Shown here piece after piece: positions 55,694 to 64,000 of a stretch of DNA of 64,000 bases. The translations under genes and the position numbers were made by a program. The first letter of the stretch is position 1; each line of letters opens with the position of its first letter. Origin of the DNA: Crateriforma spongiae (GTDB taxonomy: Bacteria > Planctomycetota > Planctomycetia > Pirellulales > Pirellulaceae); NCBI RefSeq assembly GCF_012290005.1, contig NZ_JAAXMS010000001.1:496001-560000 (forward strand), in the 5' to 3' direction. The notes below the pieces were generated by a model that saw only the letters and a program-made list of their open reading frames with translations, searched no databases and was not told the DNA's origin.

Positions 55694-56827
55694 CTAGCTG
55701 TTCTCGGCAACCGCGGATTCGTCCTTTGCTGCGGTTTCGGTTTCACCTTCGCCCGCATCATCCAACGGTGCCGCGTAACCGCCGGCGGCCAGCACTTTCT
55801 GTTTGATCTCGTCTCGCACGTCCGGGTTTTCGATCAAAAAGTTTCGTGCCTTTTCTTTGCCCTGTCCCAAGTAGGTTTCACCGTACTTGAACCATGATCC
55901 GCTGCGGTTGACCACTTTGTGAGTGGTTCCCAGGTCCAGCAGGTCGCCTTCGAAGCTGATGCCGTTGCTGTGCATCATGTCGAATTCGGCCACGCGGAAC
56001 GGCGGCGCGACCTTGTTCTTTACGATCTTGGCGCGAACCCGTTGGCCGACCTGTTCTTCGCCGTCTTTCAATGATCCGATGCGTCGGACATCGATTCGGC
56101 AACTGCAGTAGAATTTCAGGGCACGACCGCCGGGGGTGGTTTCTGGGCTGCCGAACATCACACCGACCTTTTCACGGATCTGGTTGATGAACACCACGGC
56201 CGATTTGCTCTTGGCGATCGCACCGGTCAGCTTACGCATCGACTGGCTCATCAGCCGAGCTTGCAAGCCGACGTGACTGTCACCGATTTCACCTTCCAAT
56301 TCCGCCTTCGGAACCAAAGCGGCGACCGAGTCGACGATGATCACGTCGACCGCATTGCTTTTGACCAGCATTTCGCAAATTTGCATCGCTTCTTCGCCGC
56401 TGCTGGGTTGGCTGACCAGCAGGCTGTCCAGTTCGACGCCCAGCTTTTTGGCCCAACTAGGATCGAACGCGTGTTCGGCGTCGATGATCGCTGCGATGCC
56501 GCCGGTCTTTTGCGCTTCCGCACCGATGTGCAGCGCCAGTGTTGTTTTACCGCTGGATTCCGGCCCAAACACTTCAATGATCCGCCCACGCGGGATTCCC
56601 TGGCCGCCCAAGGCCATGTCCAAACTTAAGCTTCCCGTGGGGATCCCGGCGACTTGAAGATGCTGTGACGCACCCAGCGGCATGATCGCACCTTCACCGA
56701 AGGTCTTTTCGATCTGTTGCAGCGTGGTCTTCAGCCCCGGCTCCTTTTCCAAAACCGTCTTCATGCCGGGATCCAATTTCACACCCTTGGACGCAGCAGC
56801 GGTCGCAGTTCTCGGTTTCTTGGCCAT
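55694..56827 (-). CDS. recA: Recombinase A
   Basis: RecA forms filaments on single-stranded DNA, drives strand exchange and triggers LexA cleavage. The 377-residue protein has Walker [10 protein letters not shown] at 88-96, [20 protein letters not shown], the Walker B-like [21 protein letters not shown], the loop L1/L2 region with [15 protein letters not shown], and a usual acidic C-terminus. About 15-20 extra basic residues precede the core. No clear LexA box was recognised upstream, though the form used by Planctomycetes is not known to me. Confidence 0.98.
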   Translation of the reverse strand: MAKKPRTATAAASKGVKLDPGMKTVLEKEPGLKTTLQQIEKTFGEGAIMPLGASQHLQVAGIPTGSLSLDMALGGQGIPRGRIIEVFGPESSGKTTLALHIGAEAQKTGGIAAIIDAEHAFDPSWAKKLGVELDSLLVSQPSSGEEAMQICEMLVKSNAVDVIIVDSVAALVPKAELEGEIGDSHVGLQARLMSQSMRKLTGAIAKSKSAVVFINQIREKVGVMFGSPETTPGGRALKFYCSCRIDVRRIGSLKDGEEQVGQRVRAKIVKNKVAPPFRVAEFDMMHSNGISFEGDLLDLGTTHKVVNRSGSWFKYGETYLGQGKEKARNFLIENPDVRDEIKQKVLAAGGYAAPLDDAGEGETETAAKDESAVAENS

Positions 56828-57561
56828 TCCCTTTTTTCCTTCCCGTGTGATTCGGTTGTTCTAGCCCCGGCAATGCCCCTGTGTGACGTGCCGGATCTGG
56901 CGGGTGGTGAACAGAAATATCGTATCGATTGGGCCGCACTTCGACAACCAACAAACGACAGATTTTCCACAGGCGAATTCTCGGCTCTTGCCGCTCGTTT
57001 CGCCGACAGGAGTATCTTTCGCGACCGCCGTGACAAGTCTGGTCACGAGCGTGAAAAAGTCGGGATGCGTTTGTCGCCACGACGCCAAAATCGAGGACCT
57101 GAAAACGATCCCCAGGTCCGACGTGCCGCCGTCCGGTCCCGCCATAGCACGTCGACGGCGACCATGGGGCGGTTTCAAAAAACGCACCTGACTGTGGAAG
57201 TGTGATGATTATTCGGTGTGGGGGCCAAAGGTCCAGAAAAAAGTCGTCGGTCATACCCTGGCGCGGCGGATCGTCGAGCTTGGTCGGGCAGCCAGTCACC
57301 GCGACTGGATGCCGCAGTTAACGCCTCGCCACGATCTGAAATGTGACAAATCCGCACGGATGACGACGTACGACTCGGCCATGCTGGTTTGACGACATGT
57401 TTTTCAGCGATCGGGAAAACTTTAACGACGCCCAAGGTGAATCACTGTCAAAGTCTTGCCTCCCGCCGATGGGAGACTCGGAACAGATCGGACAAGTCGG
57501 ATTCGGGTGGTCGGCCAAGGGTGTCGAACCAAAGGCGACTTGCCAACTTGACAGGAGGTGG
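56828..57561. other. Long divergent intergenic region upstream of recA
   Basis: These 734 bases have no protein-like frame. They should contain the recA promoter and that of the cysteine-rich barrel gene. Weak dyads such as GTGAC..GTCAC near 57030 and CCAGTC..GACTGG near 57295 were noticed, but nothing convincing. Confidence 0.4.
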
Positions 57562-58614
57562 ATGGTGAAACGCTTTTGGAAAACATCAGTTTTGGCCGCG
57601 ATTGCGTGCCTGTGTTCCCCCGCGTTGGTGACAGCCGACACGTGCGGCGGTTGCGACCCGTTCGGAGTGATGGGATGCGACCAGGCGTGCGACGACTTTG
57701 GCTGTGACGCATACGGGTGCGATGCAGGCTGTGATTCACTGGGATGCGATCCTTGTGGATGCCTGGCATCGTTGAAACGCTGTCTACGCCCCAGCGATCA
57801 TTGCTTTGATGATTTCATCAGCCCGATGATCGACTTCGTCCACTTCGAAGACCCGCGGAATTTGACCGAGTTGCGTCCGATCTTCGTGACTCATCAGTTC
57901 CCCGGAACGCTGGGGCCCAACAATATTCCGGCCGGTGGCAGCGCACAGTTGTTCGCGTTGCAATTTCGCATTGCACTGACCGAGCGGCTTAGTTTGATCG
58001 CGGTCAAAGACGGCTACATCATCGACAGCAGCGAAGGTGCGCTGGACAGCTTGGTGCTCGATTCAGGGTGGGCCGACGTGACGGCGGGTCTGAAGTACAA
58101 CCTGATTCGCAATACGCGGACGGGCACGCTGCTTTCAGGCGGATTCACCTACGAGATCCCCATGGGTAGCGAAAAAGCCGCCCAAGCCGTTGGCGATGGT
58201 GAATTCCATTTCTTCGTTTCCGGTGGTCAACGCTTCTTGGACGGCCAAGCCCACTGGCTTACCTCGTTCGGTTGGCAATTGCCGGTGGACCAATCGGTCC
58301 AAAGCACCACCGTGCACTGGAACAATCACTTTGACGTGAAGCTGACCGATCGCGTTTACCTGTTTACCGAAAATTCTTGGTGGCACTGGGTGGACGAAGC
58401 CGAAGTCGGCTTGCCGCTGGGCGTATCCGGTCAAGACCTTCTGAATCTGTCGGCCACGGATGTCGAAGGCAACGACTTGGTGACCCACAACGTCGGGATG
58501 AAGTACAAGCCCAGCCGTAACATTGAAGCCGGTGTCGCTTATGAGTTCCCGCTGACGGAATTCAAGGATGTCATCGAGAATCGTGTCATGTTGGATTTGA
58601 TCTTCCGCTACTAA
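57562..58614 (+). CDS. Cysteine-rich outer-membrane-barrel-like protein
   Basis: A 350-residue exported protein of unknown family. After a signal peptide (about 1-26) comes a segment with 12 cysteines between residues 28 and 81, built from repeated CD..GC units (CDDFGCDAYGCDAGCD). The rest (about 90-350) shows alternating beta-strand patterns and ends in ENRVMLDLIFRY. The aromatic C-terminus and strand pattern suggest an outer-membrane beta-barrel. AGGAGG lies three bases before the ATG at 57562 and six before the next codon, a GTG, so translation may really begin at 57565. The cysteine block could crosslink the protein to the proteinaceous cell wall known in Planctomycetes (inference). Confidence 0.75.
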   Translation: MVKRFWKTSVLAAIACLCSPALVTADTCGGCDPFGVMGCDQACDDFGCDAYGCDAGCDSLGCDPCGCLASLKRCLRPSDHCFDDFISPMIDFVHFEDPRNLTELRPIFVTHQFPGTLGPNNIPAGGSAQLFALQFRIALTERLSLIAVKDGYIIDSSEGALDSLVLDSGWADVTAGLKYNLIRNTRTGTLLSGGFTYEIPMGSEKAAQAVGDGEFHFFVSGGQRFLDGQAHWLTSFGWQLPVDQSVQSTTVHWNNHFDVKLTDRVYLFTENSWWHWVDEAEVGLPLGVSGQDLLNLSATDVEGNDLVTHNVGMKYKPSRNIEAGVAYEFPLTEFKDVIENRVMLDLIFRY

Positions 58615-58694
58615 CATCCGCGACCGATCCCGACGCCGGCTGCCAAAACTAGATGTCATGCCGGCGGGGGTGATCTGAAGCGAGCCAAAAGCGA

Positions 58695-58730
58695 AAAAGG
58701 CCCGGCAACATCTAAGTTGTCGGGCCTTTT
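58695..58730. terminator. Bidirectional Rho-independent terminator
   Basis: AAAAGGCCCGGCAAC and GTTGTCGGGCCTTTT form a nearly perfect stem with a six-base loop (one mismatch). A and T runs on both sides allow it to stop transcription from the barrel gene and from the convergent kinase operon. Confidence 0.88.
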
Positions 58731-58867
58731 CGCGTGTTTGAGCGCCGCAGTCGACAGACCCACGCCAGAATCTGCCAACCGCCCCATGGACAATCAAACG
58801 GCCGAACCGATTGACCAAACCGCCGGAATGGTCAGTCGAATCAGCGAAGCAGGTGCACCGGTTTTGA

Positions 58868-59953
58868 TTAGCCGTTGATGGGCATCTCTACGGATCGGTC
58901 CGGCAAGGCGATGCAGAATACCGATCCACTGAAATCACTTTCTTGCAGCCATATGCGGCCGCCGTGTTGCTGCGTGATCTTTCGGCACGCGGCCAAGCCC
59001 AGCCCGTGGCCCGGGTATTCGTCGTTGGAATACAGTCGTTTCAACGGAACGAAGATGTCTTCCGATTCATGAATCGGGATGCCGATGCCGTTGTCCGAAA
59101 CGGTCAACAGCCACTGTCCCGATTTCGATTCTGCTCGGACATCAATCAACGGTGTCTCTGCTTCGCAAAACTTGATGGCATTGGACAACAGGTTTTGGAT
59201 CAACTGAATCAAGTTGGAACGGTCACCCCAAATCGTGGGTAAATCGCCGTAACGGATCTTTGCGCCGGAGTCTTGGATCGAATCGACCAAGCGTTCCGTC
59301 GCAATCGCAACGGCTTCGTTCATGTCGACCCAGCCCAGCGTTTCCTGGTCTTCATCCACTTGGGTCTGATGAAGCAATTGATGTACCATCATGCGAAGAT
59401 CATTGGCCGTGTCGGCGGATCGGGACACCAATGATCGTGACCGGACCGAACCGTCATCGGCCATGTCGACCAAAGCCGTCCGCAGCGTCCGTTCGATATC
59501 CTCCAGTGGCGTTTTCAGCTCCGAAGTCGCCATCCCGACCAGGTCTTCGAGCTCCTGACGCGTGCGAGACAGGCGGCGACGTAGGTCGGCATGTTCGATC
59601 GCACGCTGAATGGCTGAATGAAGCCGTACTTTGTCCAGTCGCTTCTTGGCAAAATAGTCAAACGCGCCCGATTTGATCGCCGTGGCGGCAACCTCCTCGT
59701 CACCTTCCCCGGTCAACATGATCACCGGGATACCGCTGGGTGTGATTTTCTGCAGCGTGGCGATCCCGTCGGCATCGGGCAGACGATAGTCCAGCAAGAC
59801 GCAATCGGGGTTTTGTTTTTGGCAGTGGTCCAGACCCTGACGTGCGGAATCGGCCGACAGGATCTGAAAATCTGATCCCAGCAAGCGAACGATCTGTTCC
59901 CGGTCCAGCGAATCGTCGTCGATCACCACGATTCGTCGGTGCGTGAATTCCAT
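58868..59953 (-). CDS. Receiver-histidine kinase hybrid lacking the phospho-accepting histidine
   Basis: A 361-residue soluble protein. The receiver domain (1-120) has DDD near residue 12, phospho-acceptor Asp55 (LLDYRLPD), Thr81 and a Lys pair in FAKKRLD. A kinase part follows: the H-box segment reads MATSELKTPLEDI, with Ser144 where the related kinase two genes upstream has His in IASHDLKAPL. The ATPase domain looks intact (NLLSNAIKF, VSDNGIGIP, GHGLGLAACRKI). It may therefore bind ATP without self-phosphorylating, or act on its partners. It is the last gene of a three-gene unit, nine bases after the response regulator gene. Confidence 0.85.
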   Translation of the reverse strand: MEFTHRRIVVIDDDSLDREQIVRLLGSDFQILSADSARQGLDHCQKQNPDCVLLDYRLPDADGIATLQKITPSGIPVIMLTGEGDEEVAATAIKSGAFDYFAKKRLDKVRLHSAIQRAIEHADLRRRLSRTRQELEDLVGMATSELKTPLEDIERTLRTALVDMADDGSVRSRSLVSRSADTANDLRMMVHQLLHQTQVDEDQETLGWVDMNEAVAIATERLVDSIQDSGAKIRYGDLPTIWGDRSNLIQLIQNLLSNAIKFCEAETPLIDVRAESKSGQWLLTVSDNGIGIPIHESEDIFVPLKRLYSNDEYPGHGLGLAACRKITQQHGGRIWLQESDFSGSVFCIALPDRSVEMPING

Positions 59954-59962
59954 AGAAGTTTC

Positions 59963-60424
59963 TCAGGTTCCGTCCAGCTTTTCCGGCGGGAATTCGACGA
60001 CCCGCCAGTAGTGATCCAGCATATTGATCAAGTTCATGAAGTCCTTGCCGGCGCGGGACTTCACCATATAGCCGGCAATCTGCTCGTCGTACGCTGCAAT
60101 CTTATCGGCGTCATCATCCGATGTTGTCAACACAAATACGATGGTTCCCTTTAGTGACCCATCGGCGCGGATTTCGCGTAGGAATCCAATGCCATCCAAG
60201 CGGGGGAGGTTCAAGTCGAGCAGTACCAAGTAGGGATGACTGATCGCACTCGCCGCGTTGCCCCGAAGGACTTCCAGGGCTTCCATCCCATCACAAACAC
60301 GGTGCGTCGGATTGGCAATCTTGGCTTTGCGAAACGCTCTGCCGATCGCCTCCGCATCGATGTCGTCGTCTTCGACCAATAAGATTTGGACTGCCGAGTA
60401 TGGGTTTTCGTTTACCGCGTTCAT
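59963..60424 (-). CDS. Single-domain response regulator (Rcp1-like)
   Basis: A 153-residue receiver with no output domain: VEDDDIDAEAIGRAF at the N-terminus, phospho-acceptor Asp70 in LVLLDLNLPRLDG, Thr100/Thr101 in VLTTSDDD and Lys122 in GYMVKSRAG. The size and pattern match the small regulators that partner with phytochrome-like kinases. The ATG at 60424 overlaps the kinase stop (ATGA), so it is translated with the PAS kinase and is its probable phosphate acceptor. Downstream action must be by protein contact. Confidence 0.92.
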   Translation of the reverse strand: MNAVNENPYSAVQILLVEDDDIDAEAIGRAFRKAKIANPTHRVCDGMEALEVLRGNAASAISHPYLVLLDLNLPRLDGIGFLREIRADGSLKGTIVFVLTTSDDDADKIAAYDEQIAGYMVKSRAGKDFMNLINMLDHYWRVVEFPPEKLDGT

Positions 60425-62229
60425 CCTGCATGATCCTGTTCGATTGGTTCCAACGGCCACGTGAATTGAATCACAGTGCCCCGCGGTTGGTTGCTGTCGA
60501 TACTGACGGCTCCACCTTCGGTTTCAATGATTCGTTGAACGATTGCCAGACCGACGCCACTGCCTTCGACTTCATCACGAGGCCGCAGCGTCTGGAAGAT
60601 TTTAAAGGCACGCTGCCGCAGTTCAGGGGCGATACCAGGGCCATCATCGGCGACGGAAAACTGGACGAATCGGTCGTCGTCCGGGCAGTGCTGGCAGCAG
60701 ACCTGGATCGTTCCCGATTCTCGGTCATGGTGTTTGACGGCGTTGGAAATTAGGTTCCGCAAAACGGTTTCCAACGGCGTGCGACGCGTCGTCATTTGTT
60801 CGATTTGAATTTTCGAATCGATCGTGAATTCCTTGGGCACTGCTAAGAAATCAATGACACCGCGGACCACTTTCGATATCGATACGACACTGACCTGTCC
60901 ACGGTCTCGCGAGGCCCGGGAATAGGCCAACAAATCGTCCAACAGTTTTTCCATCCGACGCACACGCTGGTTCAACTGTTGCAGGTGGCGTTCGGATTCG
61001 GCCGGCAGGTCGCCGGCCAAGTCTTCTTGCAGCCATCCCGAGATATGGTCGATGGCGCGTAGCGGGGCCTTCAAATCATGTGATGCGATGTAGGCAAAAT
61101 GGTCCAGTTCGGCGTTGGACCGCTGAAGCTGCTGCATCAACTTGTGTTGATCGGTGACGTCGCGGGCCGCAGCAAACAGCACCTGGTCCCCGTGGCGTGG
61201 TTCCGGGATGGACCACTCCAACGTCCGATAGGAATCGTTGCGGTGACGGATCCGGTTGGTAAAGCCCTGGACCGATACACCGTTTTTCAATTCCGCAATC
61301 ACGCGACGCGTTTCATCGGCGTCTTGCGGGTGAACCAGGTCGAAAAGATTCCGACCTTCCAACAGCGGGACTTCGTATCCCAGGCTTTCGGTCCACGCCG
61401 GATTGATGCGTACGATTTCGCCATCGAAGTTGGTGACACACAACAGGTCCAGCGTTGCGTTGAAGAAGGCATCTCGTTCGTTTTGAATGGCTTTCAGTGT
61501 GGTGACGTCTTGCAGCGTGCCCCATAAGCGAACGCACTTGCCATTTTTGACTTCCGGTTCCCCCATCGCGCGAACCCAGACGCGGGTTCCGTCGGATCGG
61601 ATCAGTTGTGCCTCGAAATCCCAAGGTTCCAACTGTTCAATGCCACGTCGCACGGCGGCTTGAACCGTCGCCCGGTCATCCGGTGCGTAATAGTTGATCG
61701 CAGAATCTAGACTGGGTTGATGGTCGTCGGGCATCCCATGGATGCGACACACTTGGGGGGACCATTTAATGGCAGGCGGATCTAACGTGTATTCCCAGCC
61801 ACCGACGTTGGCAATCCGATTGGTGGTTTCCAGGATCGTTTGCAGCTTGTCACGTTCCAGTTCCGCTTCACGGACCTCCGTGATGTCCGTTGCGATCACT
61901 AAGATGCGATGATACGCCCCCTGGTCGTTGGCGATCGGCATCTTGTCGGTTCGGACCCAGCGATCGCCGACCGCTTCGGTGTAGCCCAGACGCGGCTGGC
62001 CGGTGGCCATCACCGCGCAGTCATCTTCGTAGAATCGGTCCGCATCATCCGGAAAAATCTCTGAGGAATGTTTCCCCTCGATTCGCTCGCGTGGGATGCC
62101 CAAGCTGTCAACGACGGCCTGGTTGACTTTCAAAATGTTGTTCTGGTTGTCTTTGAGAAAGACCAGTGACGGGATGGCGTCAATGATCAGTTGCCCATAG
62201 TGCGATTCACGAAACACTGGCGCGATCAT
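60421..62229 (-). CDS. Soluble PAS-domain sensor histidine kinase
   Basis: A 602-residue kinase without membrane helices. Three PAS domains occupy about 10-125, 135-250 and 255-370 (SLVFLKDNQNNILKVNQAVV; GGWEYTLDPPAIKWSPQVC; LLCVTNFDGEIVRINPAWT). The HisKA domain has His384 in IASHDLKAPLRAI and the ATPase domain has NLISNAVKHHD, VADDGPGIA and GSGVGLAIVQRI. This is the phytochrome-like/Rcp1 class of kinase. The start at 62229 was chosen over upstream in-frame codons whose residues look random. It is the first gene of the signalling operon. Confidence 0.9.
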   Translation of the reverse strand: MIAPVFRESHYGQLIIDAIPSLVFLKDNQNNILKVNQAVVDSLGIPRERIEGKHSSEIFPDDADRFYEDDCAVMATGQPRLGYTEAVGDRWVRTDKMPIANDQGAYHRILVIATDITEVREAELERDKLQTILETTNRIANVGGWEYTLDPPAIKWSPQVCRIHGMPDDHQPSLDSAINYYAPDDRATVQAAVRRGIEQLEPWDFEAQLIRSDGTRVWVRAMGEPEVKNGKCVRLWGTLQDVTTLKAIQNERDAFFNATLDLLCVTNFDGEIVRINPAWTESLGYEVPLLEGRNLFDLVHPQDADETRRVIAELKNGVSVQGFTNRIRHRNDSYRTLEWSIPEPRHGDQVLFAAARDVTDQHKLMQQLQRSNAELDHFAYIASHDLKAPLRAIDHISGWLQEDLAGDLPAESERHLQQLNQRVRRMEKLLDDLLAYSRASRDRGQVSVVSISKVVRGVIDFLAVPKEFTIDSKIQIEQMTTRRTPLETVLRNLISNAVKHHDRESGTIQVCCQHCPDDDRFVQFSVADDGPGIAPELRQRAFKIFQTLRPRDEVEGSGVGLAIVQRIIETEGGAVSIDSNQPRGTVIQFTWPLEPIEQDHAG

Positions 62230-62673
62230 CCTGCGGCGTCGGGTGGATCCTTTTAGCGTTGGACAGTGTACAGAGTGAACCACCGGGAAGGATACGCATC
62301 TATCGGAGCGCAAATTTCATCGATAACGGGCCGGGAAAATTTCGACCGTTGCCCGGTCATGGTGAAGAAAGCTGGATCCTGTCCACCGCCCGACGCCGAC
62401 GGCCGCTGAGTCGTGCCCCGAACACATCGGAACGCTCAACGCCGGGGGTGGTACAAGAAACGCATTGGTGGCAATCACCCTGAACCGCCACCTGTGTGGT
62501 GCTCGAGATGGGAACGCGGTCGCGCTCCCGCTGCCATGAATTCGACGAAGTCATCTCCGCAGGCTCCAGCAGCAGCGTCTGGGGTTGCTTCAAGGGCCAA
62601 TCTAAGCCACAAAATGCTTTACCACAATTAAATAGTCGAAAAAGAACATTTGCTATCGACGTATGGTGAAAAG
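62230..62673. other. Divergent region between the kinase operon and the LysR gene
   Basis: These 444 bases have an AT-rich segment near 62610-62660, likely the LysR promoter area. The minus-strand frame at 62357-62593 contains CTTPGVERSDVFGARLSG; it is reminiscent of peptides that recur in doubtful open frames of planctomycete genomes. That is a recollection, not a search result. It may be a non-coding repeat copy. Confidence 0.3.
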
Positions 62674-63597
62674 ATGCCTTCTCCCCGTTTCTACGACCTG
62701 ACCGCGGCCCAGCTAAACACGTTCTGTCTGGTGATGCGCGAGGGCGGGTACGCCGCAGCGGCCAAAGTCTGCGGGTTGTCGGTGCCCACCGTTTGGCAGC
62801 AGGTTCAAGCGATCGAAAGGGTCTATGGGGTCAAGCTGTTTGAAAAAACGGGACGCAGCATCAAGCCCACCGCACCCGCATTGGCGTTGTACCGCCAGAT
62901 CGACCCGATTCTGGTCAGTTTGGAATCGACCTTTGACCGGCTAGAAGATTCGATCGCAGCACCCATACGTATCGTCAGCGGGGTGCGAATGATGTTGGAG
63001 GATCTGGCGCGTCCTTTTGCCCGATTCCGCGAGTCTCATGACAACGTGTTGGTGATTTGCCAGGGGAGCGACAAGCGTGCGGAGGAACTGTTATTGAACG
63101 ACCAGGCGGATCTGGCGTTCGCATTGCAGCCCAATCCACAACAGGCCAACGAACGATTGCACTACGAATCGGTTTATACGGTGGACTTCTTGGTCGTCAG
63201 TCCGCCCGAGCATTCGATCATGAAAGCCGATACGCTGCGGTTGGTTGATCTGGCCAAGCAGGACTTGATTGTCACGCGATCGGGATCTCACGGACGTTCT
63301 GCGCTGGAACAAGCATTTCATCGCGAAGGATTGAAACCCAGGGTGGTCGTCGAAACGGACAACAGTGCTTTCACCGTCGCCTGTGTGGCCGCGGGGATGG
63401 GCATTGGCATCCTGGCGGGTAATGCACAGGGATACTTGCGACAGAACCTGCAAACTCGATCAGCTGCCGACCTGATGGGCGTTCGCAGTATCGTCGCGAT
63501 GTGGCGAAAGGGCTTGCTGTTGTCACCAGCGATGAAAGACTTGATCGACGAAGTCAAAGCGATCGGGGGAACGGTCGACGACGTCAGCCAACCGTAA
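62674..63597 (+). CDS. LysR-family transcription regulator
   Basis: A 307-residue regulator. The N-terminal winged helix-turn-helix (about 8-68) has LNTFCLVMREGGYAAAAKVC and SVPTVWQQVQAIERVYGVKL, then FEKTGRSIKPT. The effector-binding domain follows (about 95-300; VSGVRMMLEDLARPFARFRE, VAAGMGIGIL). The start at 62674 sets the DNA-binding helix at the expected distance; the open frame begins at a TTG at 62650. Its 3' end overlaps the convergent NhaC gene by 14 bases. The target is unknown; neighbouring genes are the first suspects. Confidence 0.92.
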   Translation: MPSPRFYDLTAAQLNTFCLVMREGGYAAAAKVCGLSVPTVWQQVQAIERVYGVKLFEKTGRSIKPTAPALALYRQIDPILVSLESTFDRLEDSIAAPIRIVSGVRMMLEDLARPFARFRESHDNVLVICQGSDKRAEELLLNDQADLAFALQPNPQQANERLHYESVYTVDFLVVSPPEHSIMKADTLRLVDLAKQDLIVTRSGSHGRSALEQAFHREGLKPRVVVETDNSAFTVACVAAGMGIGILAGNAQGYLRQNLQTRSAADLMGVRSIVAMWRKGLLLSPAMKDLIDEVKAIGGTVDDVSQP

Positions 63598-64000
63598 TCG
63601 CAGTCATGATCGTCCACGCGATCATCGCCAAGACGCCGGCAAGGCACGCTGGAACAATCTGTGTGCGTACGTGTTCCATCAGGTCACAATCCGAGACCAG
63701 CGAACTTAGAATCGTCGTATCGGAGATCGGGCTACACTGATCGCCAAAAACGCTGCCGTTCAAGACCGCGGCAAAGCAAATCATCACGAACCACTGGCCC
63801 GATTCTGCGGGCAATCCTGACGACATCGCGATCGCCATCGGCATCGTCAATGGATAGGCGATGGCATAGGTCCCGAAACTCGTGCCGGTGGCGAACGCGA
63901 TCACCGCGGTCAACACAAACAGGATCGCGGGGAACAGTATTCGCGGGGCGTTTTCGCCGATCGCCGTGGACAAATAAAGTCCACCGCCCAGTTCGGTGGT
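63584..64000 (-). CDS. NhaC-family Na+/H+ antiporter, C-terminal part
   Basis: The frame runs off the right edge of the window, so only about 138 C-terminal residues are seen. Hydrophobic segments (FPAILFVLTAVIAFATGTSFG; WFVMICFAAVLNGSVFGDQC; VPACLAGVLAMIAWTIMTA) together with TSFGTYAIAYPLTMPMA and GDQCSPISDTTILSS are characteristic of the NhaC family, which exchanges Na+ (or Na+ with organic acids) for H+. The stop lies inside the end of the LysR gene on the opposite strand. The start and the precise substrate cannot be determined. Confidence 0.88.
   Translation of the reverse strand, partial: TTELGGGLYLSTAIGENAPRILFPAILFVLTAVIAFATGTSFGTYAIAYPLTMPMAIAMSSGLPAESGQWFVMICFAAVLNGSVFGDQCSPISDTTILSSLVSDCDLMEHVRTQIVPACLAGVLAMIAWTIMTAITVG

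Noticed and set aside
56828-57100. LexA-type SOS box before recA
   Set aside because: Only weak partial matches were seen and the planctomycete consensus is not known to me.
1-64000. tRNA genes, CRISPR arrays, insertion sequences and prophage
   Set aside because: None was recognised by eye. A covariance-model tRNA search would be needed to exclude tRNAs fully.

Overview
The window is a 64 kb piece of a planctomycete chromosome, most likely from the Pirellulales (Rhodopirellula and its relatives). Four things support this: exported DUF1552 and DUF1592-type proteins encoded side by side, many long proteins specific to that group, dispersed ribosomal-protein genes with long spacers, and a GC-rich sequence in which Shine-Dalgarno sites are often weak. 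These are judgements from protein sequence, not from a database search. No rRNA, tRNA, CRISPR array, insertion sequence or phage gene was recognised.

Layout. 0.5-2.6 kb: a translationally coupled methyltransferase-thyA-folA unit. 2.8-6.2 kb: rpsM, rpsK, rpoA and rplQ, widely spaced and without rpsD, closed by a strong terminator. 6.3-9.9 kb: an exported solute-binding lipoprotein, xylulokinase, and a small YjfB-like protein. 10-14.2 kb: an ABC-2 type exporter whose permease carries a large extra domain. 14.5-18.5 kb: a histidine kinase/response regulator pair, a cytochrome c fragment and a diguanylate cyclase with a second, degenerate GGDEF domain. 19.1-25.1 kb: a BON protein, a DEAD-box helicase, and a RbsC/RbsA-type sugar importer split by an inverted lactate-racemase-like gene (larA type). 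25.1-30.8 kb: DUF1552 and DUF1592 proteins and a coiled-coil membrane protein. 31-41.6 kb: polA, then a type II secretion minor-pseudopilin and inner-membrane platform cluster (G, H, I, J, K, a PilM-PilN/GspL fusion, a PilO-PilP/GspM-C fusion). 41.7-44.4 kb: a coupled THI5/NMT1-type ABC importer. 44.5-50.1 kb: an exported nucleoside hydrolase, a soluble protein kinase, a sugar-binding lipoprotein with swapped halves, and a membrane protein with a charged tail. 50.3-56.8 kb: gltX, a diheme cytochrome c lipoprotein, glnS and recA. 57.5-58.6 kb: an outer-membrane-barrel-like protein with a cysteine-rich N-terminus. 58.9-62.2 kb: a three-gene kinase/regulator operon. 62.7-64 kb: a LysR regulator and the C-terminal part of an NhaC antiporter.

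The most unusual item is the sugar-binding lipoprotein at 47049-48137. Its C-terminal half comes before its N-terminal half, which is the order expected of a natural circular permutation. Other points worth a second look are the receiver-kinase at 58868-59953, which has serine where the phospho-accepting histidine should be; the fused secretion platform proteins; the permease with an inserted extracytoplasmic domain; a structured terminator or RNA at 16.5 kb; and a 28-bp alternating pyrimidine-purine tract at 14.3 kb.

The genes mostly form small coupled units (ATGA, GTGA or TGATG overlaps): nucleotide synthesis, secretion, precursor import and signalling each sit in their own unit, and the units are separated by intergenic stretches of 200-700 bp.
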